NCBI RefSeq assembly: GCF_043290135.1
Contig: NC_134703.1
Coordinates: forward strand, 110,563,505-110,627,504
Origin: Rhipicephalus microplus
Lineage: Eukaryota > Arthropoda > Arachnida > Ixodida > Ixodidae
DNA length: 64,000 nucleotides
Direction of reading: 5' to 3'
Below, in pieces: positions 15,796 to 29,100 of this stretch. How positions within the stretch are numbered: the stretch's first letter is position 1; each line of letters opens with the position of its first letter. Under the pieces are notes generated by a model, which did not search any database, was not told the DNA's origin, and saw only the letters and a list, made by a program, of their open reading frames with translations. The position numbers and the translations under genes are program-made.

Positions 15796-16549
15796 GGTGA
15801 TATGAATCGGAAGAGACTGACAATAATAAAGAATAGCCACAACTTGGAAACCAGGCAGACACAGCCGAAAGGAAAAGTCACAAGGCCCTTTCACGGTAGG
15901 AAAGGAAGAAACATCCCGAACAAGGAGCCCCAAAGTCGCAGCCTATCTCCTGTTTTCAATCCAGATCCCTTACACCAATCAGGGTGCCTGTAGTGGCCGG
16001 AAGCTGAACCCAGCAGCAGGTGAGCAGGAGAAGGAGGAGGAATAAATGAGGAAGGACAGGGAGGTTAGCCAGTTCTCAGACCGGCTGGCTACCCTGTCAG
16101 GTGAGCGGGGCGGCAGGGATGGTGCGAGGGGTGACCCCAATAAAATCGCACCCTGAGTATTGGAGGATACTTTTGGAAAAGCGATATTTAAAGCAGTCGT
16201 TGGGCGAACTGAAATTGGAAGTAGCCACTCTCAGGATGAAATTACAAAACTTCATGGTCGCAGTAGTCAAAACTAATCACGCAGATATACCATTTACTCA
16301 GCCCGTCACGTTAGAAAGTGCTGGAAAAAAGATGAGTCAACTGGGGCAACATATTCACGGTCCACAAAAGTTTCAGCAACAATTGTATACGGAGCATCAG
16401 GGCTACAAGGCTTATGCTCGTGAGCAAATGACTAAACAGCAAAGCTCACGAGTAAGAGCTTGCAGAGATCAGGATGCTCCCATGGCAATTAAAATTAAAA
16501 ATGGGGCAGCGTCTGATTCTACAGATGTCGAGAGTGTGATTAGCCATGG

Positions 16550-18985
16550 CCAGTAATACAACTCGCACCACTGACTTCGTTGAGATATGGGTTGGAACTG
16601 CCGCACGGTCCACAAGCGAGTGGCAGCGCTGCATTCATACATGGACGCTGCAGTTACGCAACCTGACGTAATATGTTTGCTGGAAATTGGCAAGGGCGTA
16701 ATAAAATTAGGAGATTATTACACCATTCGGAATTTAACTAATTCTAGGATTGCCACATTGGTGCATAAATGAATTGCGAGCAGTGTATATCATGAATCTG
16801 AGTGTCCAACCGAGCACCAACTGATCGAGCTCCATACCATCAAAAGGGGTGAAGCCAAAACGTTTATTCTTAATATTTACAGCCCACCAACAAAACGTCA
16901 CGCCAACTTTCTCGAGATGCTCAAGTGGGCTTTTGGGCCTATGGGACATAAAGACAGATTCGTCTTCGCGGGCGACTCCAATGCTCCCCATACTTGTTGG
17001 GTATATCGCGAAATCACCAGGAAAGGCGCATATCTATTGCAGGCAGTAGAAAGATGCGAGCTGCAACTAAAGACAATGCCCCAGGTGGCCACTATACTAG
17101 GCAATAGTGTTTGCATGGACACTTATCAAGATCTAAAATTCACGTACAATATTAAAAGCAGGTCAGGAAAAAATCTTGATGAGAATATGGGGAGTATTCT
17201 CTTCATAATCAGTTTTTTTGCTTCCACTATGAAGCTAAAAATGTCACATGAGATTGCTAAATAATGAATTGGGAGCCCTGCAGGCAGTATCTGGTGGTAC
17301 AGCAGCTGCTAGAAACGCTAGACGACTGGGTGGACGATAAGAAGAAGGCGTACAGTTTACATAACAAGAACTTAAAATAAATGAAAGAACTCCAGCAGTG
17401 CACCCCCACCTCATGCACTTGAGGGAAGGTCGGCGCAGCATCGTCAAAAGTTCGAAAAGGCTAAGATTGAATAGAAAGGTGAAAGTCACAATCACAAAAT
17501 TGTCCGTAAAAGCGAATGAATATGCCCGAGAGTTTCAGGCTAGTGATTGGGTCACCTTCTGTGATTACCTAATGGGAACGCCCTCTACAACTAAAACGGG
17601 GGCAATATTGAAAAGTGTGCTAGACCCTATGAACACGAAAACTACCACAACTAGAACAATGCGAACTTTAGCGGGAGAATGCAAATGGGATGATGAAGCC
17701 TTGTTGTAAATCCTTAGGAAGAAATACATTGGCAGCGGTGGGGAAACTATACAAGATCTCGAATATAAGGGTTTAGAAAATGAGGACCTAGATTCCCTGA
17801 GAAGTGAGCAAAAGTCCTTTGTGGCTGCAATGTCGCATAAAAGGCATTCAGCTCTAAGAGAGTGCGGAATAACTAATGCAGTGTTGAGAAATATGAGCGA
17901 TAAGCAACTTAAAAAAATTACCAAATTCTTTAACAAAAACGTCTTGGAAGGGGGAAAAATTCCTAGCCAATAGAAAAAGGCCAATATATTCCTTATTACA
18001 AAACCTAGAAAGGATAAAACTCTCAACAACCTTCGGCCCATATCATTGACATCATGCCTTGACAATCTTTTTGAGACGGTTGGGCACACCAGGCTTTCTG
18101 ATTATATAAAAAGAGAGAATTATCTGCCTCACAACATGTATGTGTTCAGACAGCATTTATCTACACAGGATTTATTCCTGCGAATAAAAGAGGAAGTGAT
18201 TCAAAATGTAACCACTGGAGGGGAGAACGTAGTCGCAGCGCTGGATTTGAGGCAGGCATTCCACACAATCTCTCTTAGACTTGTACTGACAGAACTTTAA
18301 TCATTGAATTGTGGTGCTCGAACGATTTGCCATATCATATCATTTCTTTCCAACCGCAGAGCAACCATTGACATAGAGTACATACACTCCAAAAAATTTC
18401 CCATGCCAAATAGAGGCACTTCTCAATTCACAGTCCTTTCTGCACTCCTCTCTATTATGGTAATAAATTGACTAGCAAAGTAGCTTGAGCGAATCCCTGA
18501 CCTCCAATTTGCGCTTTACGCCGGTGATATCACTCTGTGGGTCAACAAAGGCTCACTGGGAAAAAAAGAGCTAATTTTGCAAGAAGCGATTTAATTTTAC
18601 AAGAAGTGATGAACACCGTCCAGGAATTTGCTGAAGATAAAGGCATGAAATGTGCAAAAGCTAAATTAGAATTTATCCGCGTTCATGGCAGAAATTATAG
18701 CAACAAACCAGCCATACAACTAAGCATAGGAGATCAAACGCTGCCCCAGAGACAAACGATGAGAATATTAGTGGTATGGTTGCAAAGCAACAAAAGATCA
18801 AGCTATACAATCAAAATACTGAAATTTACACTGAAAAACATCGCTCCAATAATTCATAGAACAACAAGAAAGGGCAAATGGCTAAACGATAGAAAACTCT
18901 ACGCTTCGTACAAGCCTTCATCCTTAATAAAGTCACATATGGGCTACCTTATTAGGAGCTCACACCGACGGAAATTAAAGTGACT
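16550..18985 (+). pseudogene. LINE ORF2, endonuclease-reverse transcriptase
   Basis: The endonuclease starts near 16587 (WNCRTVHKRVAAL, PDVICLLE) and has GDSNAPH at 16971-16991, where active relatives have GDFNAPH. The linker has VHPHLMHLREGRRS and SDWVTFCDYL. The reverse transcriptase shows NLRPISLTSC near 18030 and STQDLFLRIKEE. The catalytic box reads YAGD at 18517-18528 instead of YADD, so an essential aspartate is lost. Several in-frame stops occur (for example 17263, 17707, 18298). ORF2 would normally nick target DNA and copy the LINE RNA there; this copy cannot. Confidence 0.85.
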
Positions 18986-18989
18986 TGCT

Positions 18990-19080
18990 GTTCGCACTCC
19001 AGACTGCATACGCTCCGTGGCGTTATGTTTAACGGCACGCGCTGAAAATCGAGATCTTGCTGGTTCGAATCCGAGCGTAT
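18990..19080 (+). repeat. tRNA-like sequence
   Basis: ACGCTC (about 19011) can pair with GAGCGT (about 19074) as an acceptor stem. A B-box-like GGTTCGAATCC lies between, and an A-box-like TGGCGTTATG..ACGG sits near 19018. The T-stem pairs poorly, so this is a SINE head or tRNA pseudogene rather than a gene. It directly follows the abrupt end of the LINE. Confidence 0.4.
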
Positions 19081-20457
19081 TGTGCTTGCTTTCTGGTTTT
19101 TTTTTTCTTGCGATCGCCTAGTACCTATTTTTCAATGTCACCTTCATGTCAAAAGTACGTCAGCGGAGCTGTGGTGGAACCTGGCATAAAACATTTTCGT
19201 GTTAAAAATAAAGAGATAGGTTAAACAGCTGCCCCTTACGAAGACCAATACACTTTGTGGGCATGAAGACAAGACACACTGGAGCTATGGAAGTTTAGAA
19301 AGAAAACGCGTGTTCATTCATGTTTCGCAGGATTTGTTCACTTAGGTAGTTGCTGTTGTACTGAAAGTTAAAAAATGAAATGCATGCAAGCTGCATGGCT
19401 ATTGTGGCGGGAATGACAGGCGTTAACGTGGATGCGTCCATGTGAACTCACCCTGCTGCACCTCCAACCAGTATTTTGATTACTCTCCGCGGAATCTTTG
19501 GCAAACAGTTAGATTACATCACGCTCAAATTGCTAGGTTCGAGAAACGCACTTATTCATGTGTGTCTGAAATGCGTGACAGCGTGTTGGCTCGCACTGGT
19601 TCATGCCTCGGGGCCAGGCAAAGTTTCGACAGCAACGTGCGCAGTCAGGACATGTCCAAAACATTTCCGTACTGTACTTAGGTTTATCCCTGAAAGGGTG
19701 CATGATTCTCGGGTGAATCAATCGAGGCACAGTAATCACTGCTATACGGGAGAGCCACCCTTGACAAATTAGGAAGTATATATATCAAGTACAATTACTA
19801 ACAAAGTCATGCTATATGGGCCCCTACTATGGGACGGCAGCACGCTGCCATGTATACAAATAGTGATTGGTAAAAATAAATTGTGAACGCTTAGGGAACT
19901 ATACACACTCTGCTATGGGAACGCTGTAATCTGTCCCCGTGAACGCGTTTCAGGAAAGTTGCAATAGTTTAGAGTAAGTTGTACTGTATTATGAGAGAGC
20001 AAAAGGCCTTCTCGTGAGCCTCACATTTTGTGCAGCCGTGTCGACAAAAATTACGGTGCGAACGTGTTCACGCACCACCAATGAATAGTCACAGCAAAAG
20101 CGACTAAATTTCAAAGAATTGTGTTTAGAAAGCGTGTTTAACAATTCGAAGTAATCTATGAGAGAGCAGGGAGCCGTCCGTAGAACTTTGTGTGGGGAGA
20201 AGTAGTCATCGCAAAGCAAATGGCGAAAATCAGACGCCACTCCAGAAGCAACCGACACTGAAACCCAATTCTCGTGTGGCACTGCTAGGCGACATACTCT
20301 TGAAACTCGGTGTGCTTGATATGGTTATTTTGTGAACTTCAATTTTCTATTCAAGTAACTTTGTTCGCAGCTACAATATTAAAATGTAATGCAATAAACC
20401 TTTTTGTTTTAGTTGTATCTTTTTTGCAAACGACTTTGACTAGAATCTTGAAGAATA
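19081..20457. other. unannotated intergenic stretch
   Basis: No gene recognised. A 97-codon frame on the minus strand at 19989-20282 shows no family features I know. Confidence 0.4.
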
Positions 20458-20580
20458 CTGGGCGCACGATAAAAAACACCAGCTGGTCGAAATATCTGGA
20501 TCCATCCACTACGACGTCTCTCATAATTATAAGGTGGTTTCGAGACTTCAAACCCTTTATATCAATTTATCAATGTACCT
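20458..20580 (+). mobile_element. Ruka-like SINE 3' fragment
   Basis: Matches the 3' half of the complete SINE at 35423-35667: CTGGTCGAAAT, ACTACGACGTCTCTCATAAT, a GTGGTTT..GAGAC motif and a TATCAAT-type tail. The 5' half is absent and substitutions are frequent, so it is an old insertion. Confidence 0.75.
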
Positions 20581-21748
<1,168 letters not shown>

Positions 21749-21849
21749 CAGTATATATATCGGATATATACACCAGTCGGACTCAGGGCAGAAAACAGCG
21801 CTGGAGTCTAAGGCAAGTAGGTTATCATTCTTCATTCTACTCTACTTGT

Positions 21850-22570
21850 CGCGTGTGCGATACGGATCGCAATAGCCGGCAACGGGCTCGGTCGTGTTGT
21901 ATATCACACGCACGAAATGCATCGCTAAGGTCAGCTTCGGCGTCTGCAGTACCCCTGTGCTTTGCGACTGCCTGGAAATTGGCCGCCATTGCCGTCGGCT
22001 TCCCGTACGCTCGCTCATCGAGTGCTCGCCTGTCTTCACTGCCGCGATGAGATCCGGGATGGCGATATTAGGCTGAGACCTCGTCGCTGTGTTGGGTCCT
22101 CAAAAACACGTTGCGGGTTCTCGTAAAGAGCTTGATTGTAGTATGTAGCGCCTTGTAAGTGCACCAGCACGGGCTGGCGAGGCTTTCGCTAGCGTCGGAA
22201 CTCACTGAAAATTGGTCGCCATTACAGTTGGCTTTCCCGTCAGTCGGTTGCAAGCAGCTCGTCGCCATCCGTTGGTCGCGTCGGCGGACTCGCGTTGGCG
22301 CGCTGCACTCGCTCGAGTTTGTGGAAAAGGGCCACATTACCGCCGATTTCTTCGGCGCTAGCTCCAAACCAGCTCGGCGCTGTTCGTGGTGGCGGCCAAG
22401 CGTACGCTCGCTCTCCTGTTCGAAGTTGGCTGGCGGCAGACACTCCGCGTGCAGCGCCGTGTTTGGTCTCGCGTTCGTTTGCTCGAACTGAACGACGTCG
22501 CTCGCTTAAGACTCGCCGACTTGTTAGCGGCACGGTGGTTCGCGGAGTAGTAGCTGCGGCCGCCTCTCCT
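21850..22570. other. CpG-rich block
   Basis: GC- and CpG-rich compared with its surroundings, with many CGTCG, GCTCG and CGCGT words. A ~230-bp direct repetition is hinted at: GGAAATTGGCCGCCATT near 21973 and GAAAATTGGTCGCCATT near 22207. No TATA box or clear initiator. It could be a promoter or first-exon region of a gene I cannot see, or part of a transposon. Long open frames here are a by-product of the GC content. Confidence 0.4.
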
Positions 22571-22609
22571 AAACTGTTACACTATGGGGATCGAAATGAG
22601 TCTTCGACG

Positions 22610-23120
22610 ATGTGTGACATGACGGTGAAATTATTAGCGTGTCATATCTCACGTATGTTTTCATTTCACTTTGCACGTATTTCTCATATGCATTTGTATT
22701 CATCCTCTGTCACGTGTGATTTATTATTTTACATACATATTATGCAGCCATGGGCACACACCGTGCTGAAGACTGTGTGCGCTGGCGTCTGCGATGCCTG
22801 TCATCCATCTCTTTCGTCAGAGCAGCTTGAAAAAGGACTGTGCGAGATGTGGAAGTAGAGTTGTTCGTGTGTCATATTTTAATGCTTGTTTTTTATATTA
22901 ACGTGCACGTACTTGTCATATGCGTGTATCTGCATCTTCTGTCGACAACTATTTTTACTACATTATTGTACGTGCAGCCATGAAAACACAACAGGCAAAA
23001 GGCTGCGTGCGCTGGCGTCTGCATTGCCTGTCATTTATCGCTTTTGTCGGAGGAGCTCCACAAGGAGTGAACAAGATGTTACGACTAGACTGCACTTGTA
23101 CACTTCACCATGAATTCATT
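22610..23120 (+). repeat. 230-bp tandem duplication with conserved short frame
   Basis: GCGCTGGCGTCTGC recurs at 22780 and 23010, with similarity over the whole ~230-bp interval. In both copies an ATG directly after a GCAGCC motif opens a short frame with M-x-T, then CVRWRL-x-CLS-x-I-x-FV. Copy 1 stops after 26 codons, copy 2 after 47. The acceptor-like TGCAG before each ATG would fit duplicated exons, but no matching donor is evident. Confidence 0.5.
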
Positions 23121-23394
23121 TAGCAGAATGGAGAAGCTTCATGTGTATGTGAAAAAATAAAAGATCTTGACGTCTCACTTTTGTCTTTCGTTGTTGCCGC
23201 GACTGCGAAAGCAGTTACACATAGGTGGCTAACTACTTTCTCGCGTGTTTTTTTCTGCGCAATTTGTTGCTCACTGCGCAGAAATACAAGCGAAAAAAGT
23301 ATTGGACCTGACGGAAAATTAGCAAAAATCAATATTTGAACCAAGGACAAAAACTTCATCCGATTGAAGTATTTGGGTGGATCAACCGTTCGTC

Positions 23395-23690
23395 CAACAA
23401 GGTGCAACTGTGAGGACTAACGGTTGCCCGGTAAGGTGTAAATGTGGGGAATAACAGTTGCTCTACAAGGTGCAAATATGAGGACTAAATGTTAGTCCTT
23501 TGAGGTGAATTGTGGGACTAACGGTTGGGGAATAACAGTTGCTCTAGAAGGTGCAAATGTCAGTACTAAGTGTTAGTCTTTTGAAGTGAATTGTGGGACT
23601 AACGGTTACTCACTAAGGTGTAAATGTGAGGACTATATGTTAGTCCCTTGAGCTCGTCTGTGGGGACTAACTGTTAGACCTAGTGCCGTT
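23395..23690. repeat. degenerate minisatellite, ~30-bp and ~90-bp periods
   Basis: Imperfect units of the form GGACTAACGGTTGC then AAGGTG-AAAT alternate with TGTTAGTCCTTTGAGGTGAATT. GGACTAA and its complement TTAGTCC both recur, so single strands can fold back repeatedly. Confidence 0.7.
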
Positions 23691-25309
23691 AGTCCTAAAA
23701 GGAATTATAGGTTGTGGCAGCCCCATTAGTCCCCGAAAAGATGAACCACACACACTTTTAATATACTTTTGCCTTGGAGTGTATAGCTTATCATTGATTT
23801 CACGCATGCTAACTAAATGCATTTCTCCTATTTCTATGCGGAAATGTTCTAAGAGCATAGATATTTTGGGCAGACTCAGTCCACATCAATATAGCGCGGT
23901 ACTGTCTGAAATGGTGAAGCAAAGAAAAGCTGCCATATAGGTGTGCCTGCATAGATTGTAGCCATTCAAATGTCTCCAGGTTCGCGCGCTTCTATCTGAT
24001 CTTTTACACATTTCAATAGTATAAAATCTGCTTCACTTAGGCGTAACGTATTTTCACACTAATTTTATCTTTGTGCTCTACACATACAAAAAATAATTCA
24101 AAAAAGGCCTTTCAGCTTTCTAAGACTTGTCCAATCACGCCTGGTCTTCTGAATTGCTTGCCATTTCTACTTTTTTTCTTTCTTTCTTTTGCTTCTGCGC
24201 TTCCTTTGCTTTTTTGTTTTCTTCTTTCTTTCTGTGTTTCTTTCTTTGTTTCCTTCTTTATTTTTTTCAAGCAACTTTCTTCTAAACCGGAAATAGACAA
24301 TGCAAGGGGCGTGGCTTCCGCTGCAGGCTTGGCTGTCTCTTATGTTCCTTGGTTTTATGTGAGACGTAAGCGTGCACGCGATCCGAACAGTATTACGGTG
24401 TCCTAAGTATACTCTTCAACCATGTTGCGGAAAGGCCGAAACAATGAACTGCCACTACGATAAAAGCGCTGTGAGCAGCCCTCATAATCTGAATGTTACT
24501 GAAAGAAGAACCAGCAAAAGAAAGACCACGCACATATGTCCGCGTCTTTTGTAGGTGCAGCAGGCCCTCTCATTTGTGAAGCCCCCATAGAAAGGCAACC
24601 ATCCCTTCTCCTGCACTGCCCCATCATATTTACGTCTCAGTGCACCTGCTGTTCTCCAGAGCGTGTGACGCATTGCTTTTGTAATGGATGAACCTTTTAT
24701 ACAGACTTTCCGGTGGTTCATAGACTGCCACAGTGATAGCACTTCTGTAAAATACTGCAGTACTTACAAAAAAAACACACAAAAACTTACGTGTTCCATT
24801 TCGCGGCTTCGATGGTCGTCTCGAATTATTGCAAAAAGCATCGCCTGTGTCCGATTCGACCCCAAATCAACAAACCGAACCTATATAATTACGGACCTCT
24901 TCAAGATGGTGAATTTTAGTATTCGCCATGGGTTACTCCAGACCAAAAGTTATCCAATCATTCCGCCAATCAATCCATTCTAAAAGAGAAGAATGCTGTC
25001 TTCTTTTGAGCGCACCCATCAGTACTCGCTTAGTGTAAAAAATTGAATTGAGTACATGTACGCTCATCAAAATATTTTGTTGTAGGACTTAGAGCTCGAT
25101 GTACCGCACTTCAAATGTTCGCAAACGCATGGTGCACGAGTAACTCGAGCATTTTTAAACAAGGCTATGTCAGAGCAACAAGCTGTAAGGAGGCTTCACC
25201 TATCACTAACTTATACAGAATATCTAAGGAAGCACTAAGTTATAGCTCCAGACATACAGCAAGTCACGCTAGAGCGCTAGCTACACTCTGTCCTGGCGAG
25301 AATACATGT
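23691..25309. other. intergenic with pyrimidine tract
   Basis: 24166-24270 is an almost pure CTTT-type pyrimidine tract. No gene recognised elsewhere in this stretch. Confidence 0.5.
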
Positions 25310-25460
25310 TTTATATATTTATTTATTCAAGACGCCTTACAGGGCTATTGTAAAACATTATTTAAATAATTTATTTATTTATTTTACCCTCAGGATGTTC
25401 ACATTAGAGAGGGGATTGGCATGTTACATATCAATAATGAAACACAACACTTGATAAATA
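25310..25460 (-). mobile_element. probable LINE 3' tail, antisense
   Basis: TTATTTATTCAAGACGCC, TTACAGGGC and TTTACCCTCAGGATG resemble, in antisense, the 3' end of a common tick LINE that finishes in an AATAAATA tail. Short and without coding sequence, so only a tentative call. Confidence 0.35.
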
Positions 25461-25577
25461 AATACAAGAACGAAACTTCTATAATTTACAGAAATATGCA
25501 GACATAGATTACATATCGAGTACGTCTGCAAAACCAGCGTAGCAGTAGCAAAGAACAGCAACAATCCGAAAAAAAAC

Positions 25578-25808
<231 letters not shown>

Positions 25809-25871
25809 TTCCGAGCGGGGTACGGCCATCGTTAAGGAGATTCCCACTCGAGATTCCCGGATGAAGGCCGA

Positions 25872-26124
25872 ACCCCAGCCGATTGATTTGATTGATACGT
25901 GGGGTTTAACGTCCCAAATCCACGATATGATTATGAGAGACGCCGTAGTCGAGGGCTCCGAATATTGCAACCACCTGCGGTTCTTTAACGTGCACCTTAA
26001 TCTGAGCACACCGGCATACAACATTTCCGCTTGCATCTGGAATGCAGCCGCCGCAGCCGGGATTAGCCGGGAGTACCTTAGCCACTAGGCCACCGCGGCA
26101 GGGCAAGGGCGGGACCCCAGCCGA
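25872..26124 (-). mobile_element. Ruka-like SINE with target-site duplication
   Basis: The SINE body is complete on the minus strand from the CCGCGGTGG head (about 26098) to the ATCAATCAA-type tail at 25883. It is flanked by identical ACCCCAGCCGA copies at 25872-25882 and 26114-26124. About 25 bases covering the anticodon region of the tRNA-like head are deleted. Confidence 0.88.
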
Positions 26125-29100
26125 AACGTGATAGCGGTAGCCGATTGTGACAGTATATTCCATAGAGAGGAAGTTCTTGGAATGAAAGCGTTCGAATGAG
26201 TTATGGTTCTGCAGTGAGGGACGTGAACTTTTTTTAGATGGTCTATTTTGGGTGATATCGATGAGGGGGTGTAACAAAGTGTTCGCGAAGGTTATTGTTA
26301 TGATAATAATGCCTATAAAAGAGACTGAGCCGGGATATTTTACGCCAAATGGCGAGTTCAGGAAGGTTGAGCAAAGACTTCATTAGTGTAACACTGGCTG
26401 TGCGGTTACATCGAGTAAGGAGGCATCGGCACAGATAAATGTACAAACAAGAAGGAATTATTATTTTCTGCGTGCTTATGTTCCGACTTCCCTTTATGTA
26501 CGTTTCACACCCAGGCAGTGAATACTAATCCTTGAAGACAGACCGGACACCATCTTAAAGAACTAAAGAGGAGCAGAATGTTACATGCTTTGCTGAAGGC
26601 TCGGTTAGCCACTAAGGATGACACCCAATGCTCGGGCACTATATTTATACGCAAAGAGCACTGAAATTCACTACCCTGTGAACGTAATACTTTTTTTTCG
26701 TATAATAAAGGCGAAAACTTTATATGCCTCATCAAAGGGTAAAATTGACCACCGGCGTCTCTAGTGCTCACGCCAACACGAGTGATGGAAAAACTTTAAC
26801 CATGCCCAACTTAAGGGAACCATCACTAGCATCTGAAGCAGTGCATGGGTCATGCTAAAGTTTTGTTCATCACGGACAATTTGAATAATTTTAACGCGTA
26901 CTTGCAAGTGGAGCACACCGTGTAGTTTCTGGGGCTGTTACTCGCCCCGAACTCTTGTTGGAGCACGCCACGCGGAAAAAATAAAGACATCGGGGCTGAA
27001 GAAAGCGAGGAAGTTGGCTTTCGCCGCAAAGTCGCCTTATGAGAACGCATAGAGAGCCCCGTGAGTTCCTCTTTGATGTTGCTTTTAGGGCGAGGCACCT
27101 TCGTGTCTAAAATTGTCCGTCTCTGGTAGATGTGTCGACGTTATACGCAAGAAAAAAGTTCAAGCAATAGACCAATATAAATCACAAAAATGACGGAGTC
27201 ATTTAAAACAACCAGAAGCACAAGACCTTTACACTAAACGGTGGCTTCAATGCACACAATATGAATCTTAGGACTGGCTTTGTCTTCGAAGTTCACTGTC
27301 CACTGTCATGGTGAATAGAAAACGGTTGTTATTCGCAGTGAGAGCGGGCTATAGGTGACAGCACCATCACCACTGCAGTTTAAATAGGCGGTCGGCGACG
27401 CGTGTACAAACAGATGCAGCGGCCTTTCGTTGTATGCGGCTAGAGCCAACTGTGGGCGAATCAAACGCGTTTAATATAGTTTACTTGTAAAATATAGGTT
27501 CTTTTATGCCGAATCGATGTACGAAGCCTATGCGACAATACGGCTTCCAGTGGGAGAAGCTCATTTTCTCTATGAAAGGCATGATGGTCCTGGGTGACTG
27601 TCAGTGCGCTTTCTCACTAAATCACGCTATGTTGTTTGTACGTGTATTTAGAAAAAGGAATGTGTAACGATTTAGTGTACTTAATACTCTACTATGGAAG
27701 GGCAGAAGGCTGTCGCAGTCCTACCACAGTTTGAATAAAAAAGGAAAGTTTATTGTACCCTCAACTTGTACATACACACACCAAATATCAAGAACAAATT
27801 AAGACATTGTATACATCGTACAAATGAGCACCAGTACCTAATTAATCATTGTGTCTCGAAGTTTCACAAGTAAAAACAATGAATCAAGTTTATCACAATC
27901 GACAGGTATGCATGCTTACTAGATTGGTATTATCCAGCTCCTTGCGTTTCACCTACTGCTGTTTGTCACGCGATTAAGCAACCCAACCCAAGTTAAAGTC
28001 CTTGCTGAACGCTCAGCCATCTTGAACTGGTGGCGGCGTTCATACTTCTCAACATTGTCGATCTAAAGTTAAGTATTGCGCACATTTGAGACGCAATATC
28101 ACTACGTCAATATTAGCGGGTATTTTCCTTTACAAGAAAATACACATGTGCATAATTTTAAAGACCCTGGTGTTTCTCAAGCTGTGGTGAAAATAAGACG
28201 ATATGCGCGGAAGAAGGCCGGCAGAAGACTGTGGTCTTCCGACGGCATCTGCAGCGAAGGGCGCAGATCCGTGGTCAGTCTTTTTTCCTCATTTCGTTGA
28301 TGTATTATGGTATGTTGGTGGGTAAATAATTTTCCATTTACCACAAGAAAACTGCTGGTGAATACAGTCTTGAGATACCTCATCCTAGAGAGAGATCTAT
28401 GGAATATTTTGTGGAATTTGTGCATACATGAAACTTGAAGCATGATCTAAGATATTAGGCAGTCGCGTATGTGCGAAAGACAAAGCTTTTAAAACTCTAT
28501 CCAGGAAGTAGTTTTTTTATACTACATCTCTTGGTTCCCGTTAAATCTTTGAACAGCAACTGACGGTAGGAGGGACAATCGACTTTATTATTAAAAGTGC
28601 AATGTCTCGAAAGCATCCCTAAAGCGCCAAGTTACTTTCGTGCACTAAAATCTGAAAATACACTTTCACTTACTGAACGCAACTGCGCTCTTTTTCTTTC
28701 TCTTTCTTTTTGTAGAAACGATCCCCGGAGCTACCTACCCAATCATCTAGGTAGCGCAAGCCCTTTGTAAACTGCGGTGAGCTAATGAATGCGTTAACGA
28801 AGTGAAAAGTGAAACCTAAAGAGCGGCAGCAGATGGGGAGTTCCGCCATCTCATGCGGAGTTCCTTTCAAATCACTTAATTAAGTGGGTGGAACGTAGTT
28901 ACTATGCGCAGGCTTCTGTTCCGATGCTATATTTTTGTAAACAGAAGTCGAGGCAAGCCATGATTGTGTTCGGACAAAAGGCTACGCGCATTGCTTAAGT
29001 TCATATCCGTACCTGATTTAAAGCTGCCTAGAATAGTACACAGCTGTAACTGCTTAGGGGTGCTGCTGCTTTTACCTCAGTTTTCGTACTTGACTTTTAC

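Larger units (their letters stand above)
14490..18985 (+). mobile_element. I-like LINE, degenerate, 3'-truncated
   Basis: A long non-LTR retrotransposon with the I-group order: gag-like ORF1 with zinc knuckle (about 14620-15795), then ORF2 with an apurinic-type endonuclease (16560-17260), a linker (17260-17900) and a reverse transcriptase (17900-18985). Both ORFs carry many stops and frameshifts and the catalytic reverse-transcriptase motif is mutated, so it is dead. Sequence stops inside the thumb region; the RNase H/C-terminal region and 3' UTR seen in other copies in this window are absent. Confidence 0.85.

Noticed and set aside
22295..22858. 187-codon open frame on the plus strand
   Set aside because: Lies over the CpG-rich block where stops are rare; composition is arginine/alanine/serine-rich without domains, and it runs into a repeat.
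23395..23690. CRISPR-like array
   Set aside because: Repeats and spacers are not regular, units are degenerate, and the genome is eukaryotic.
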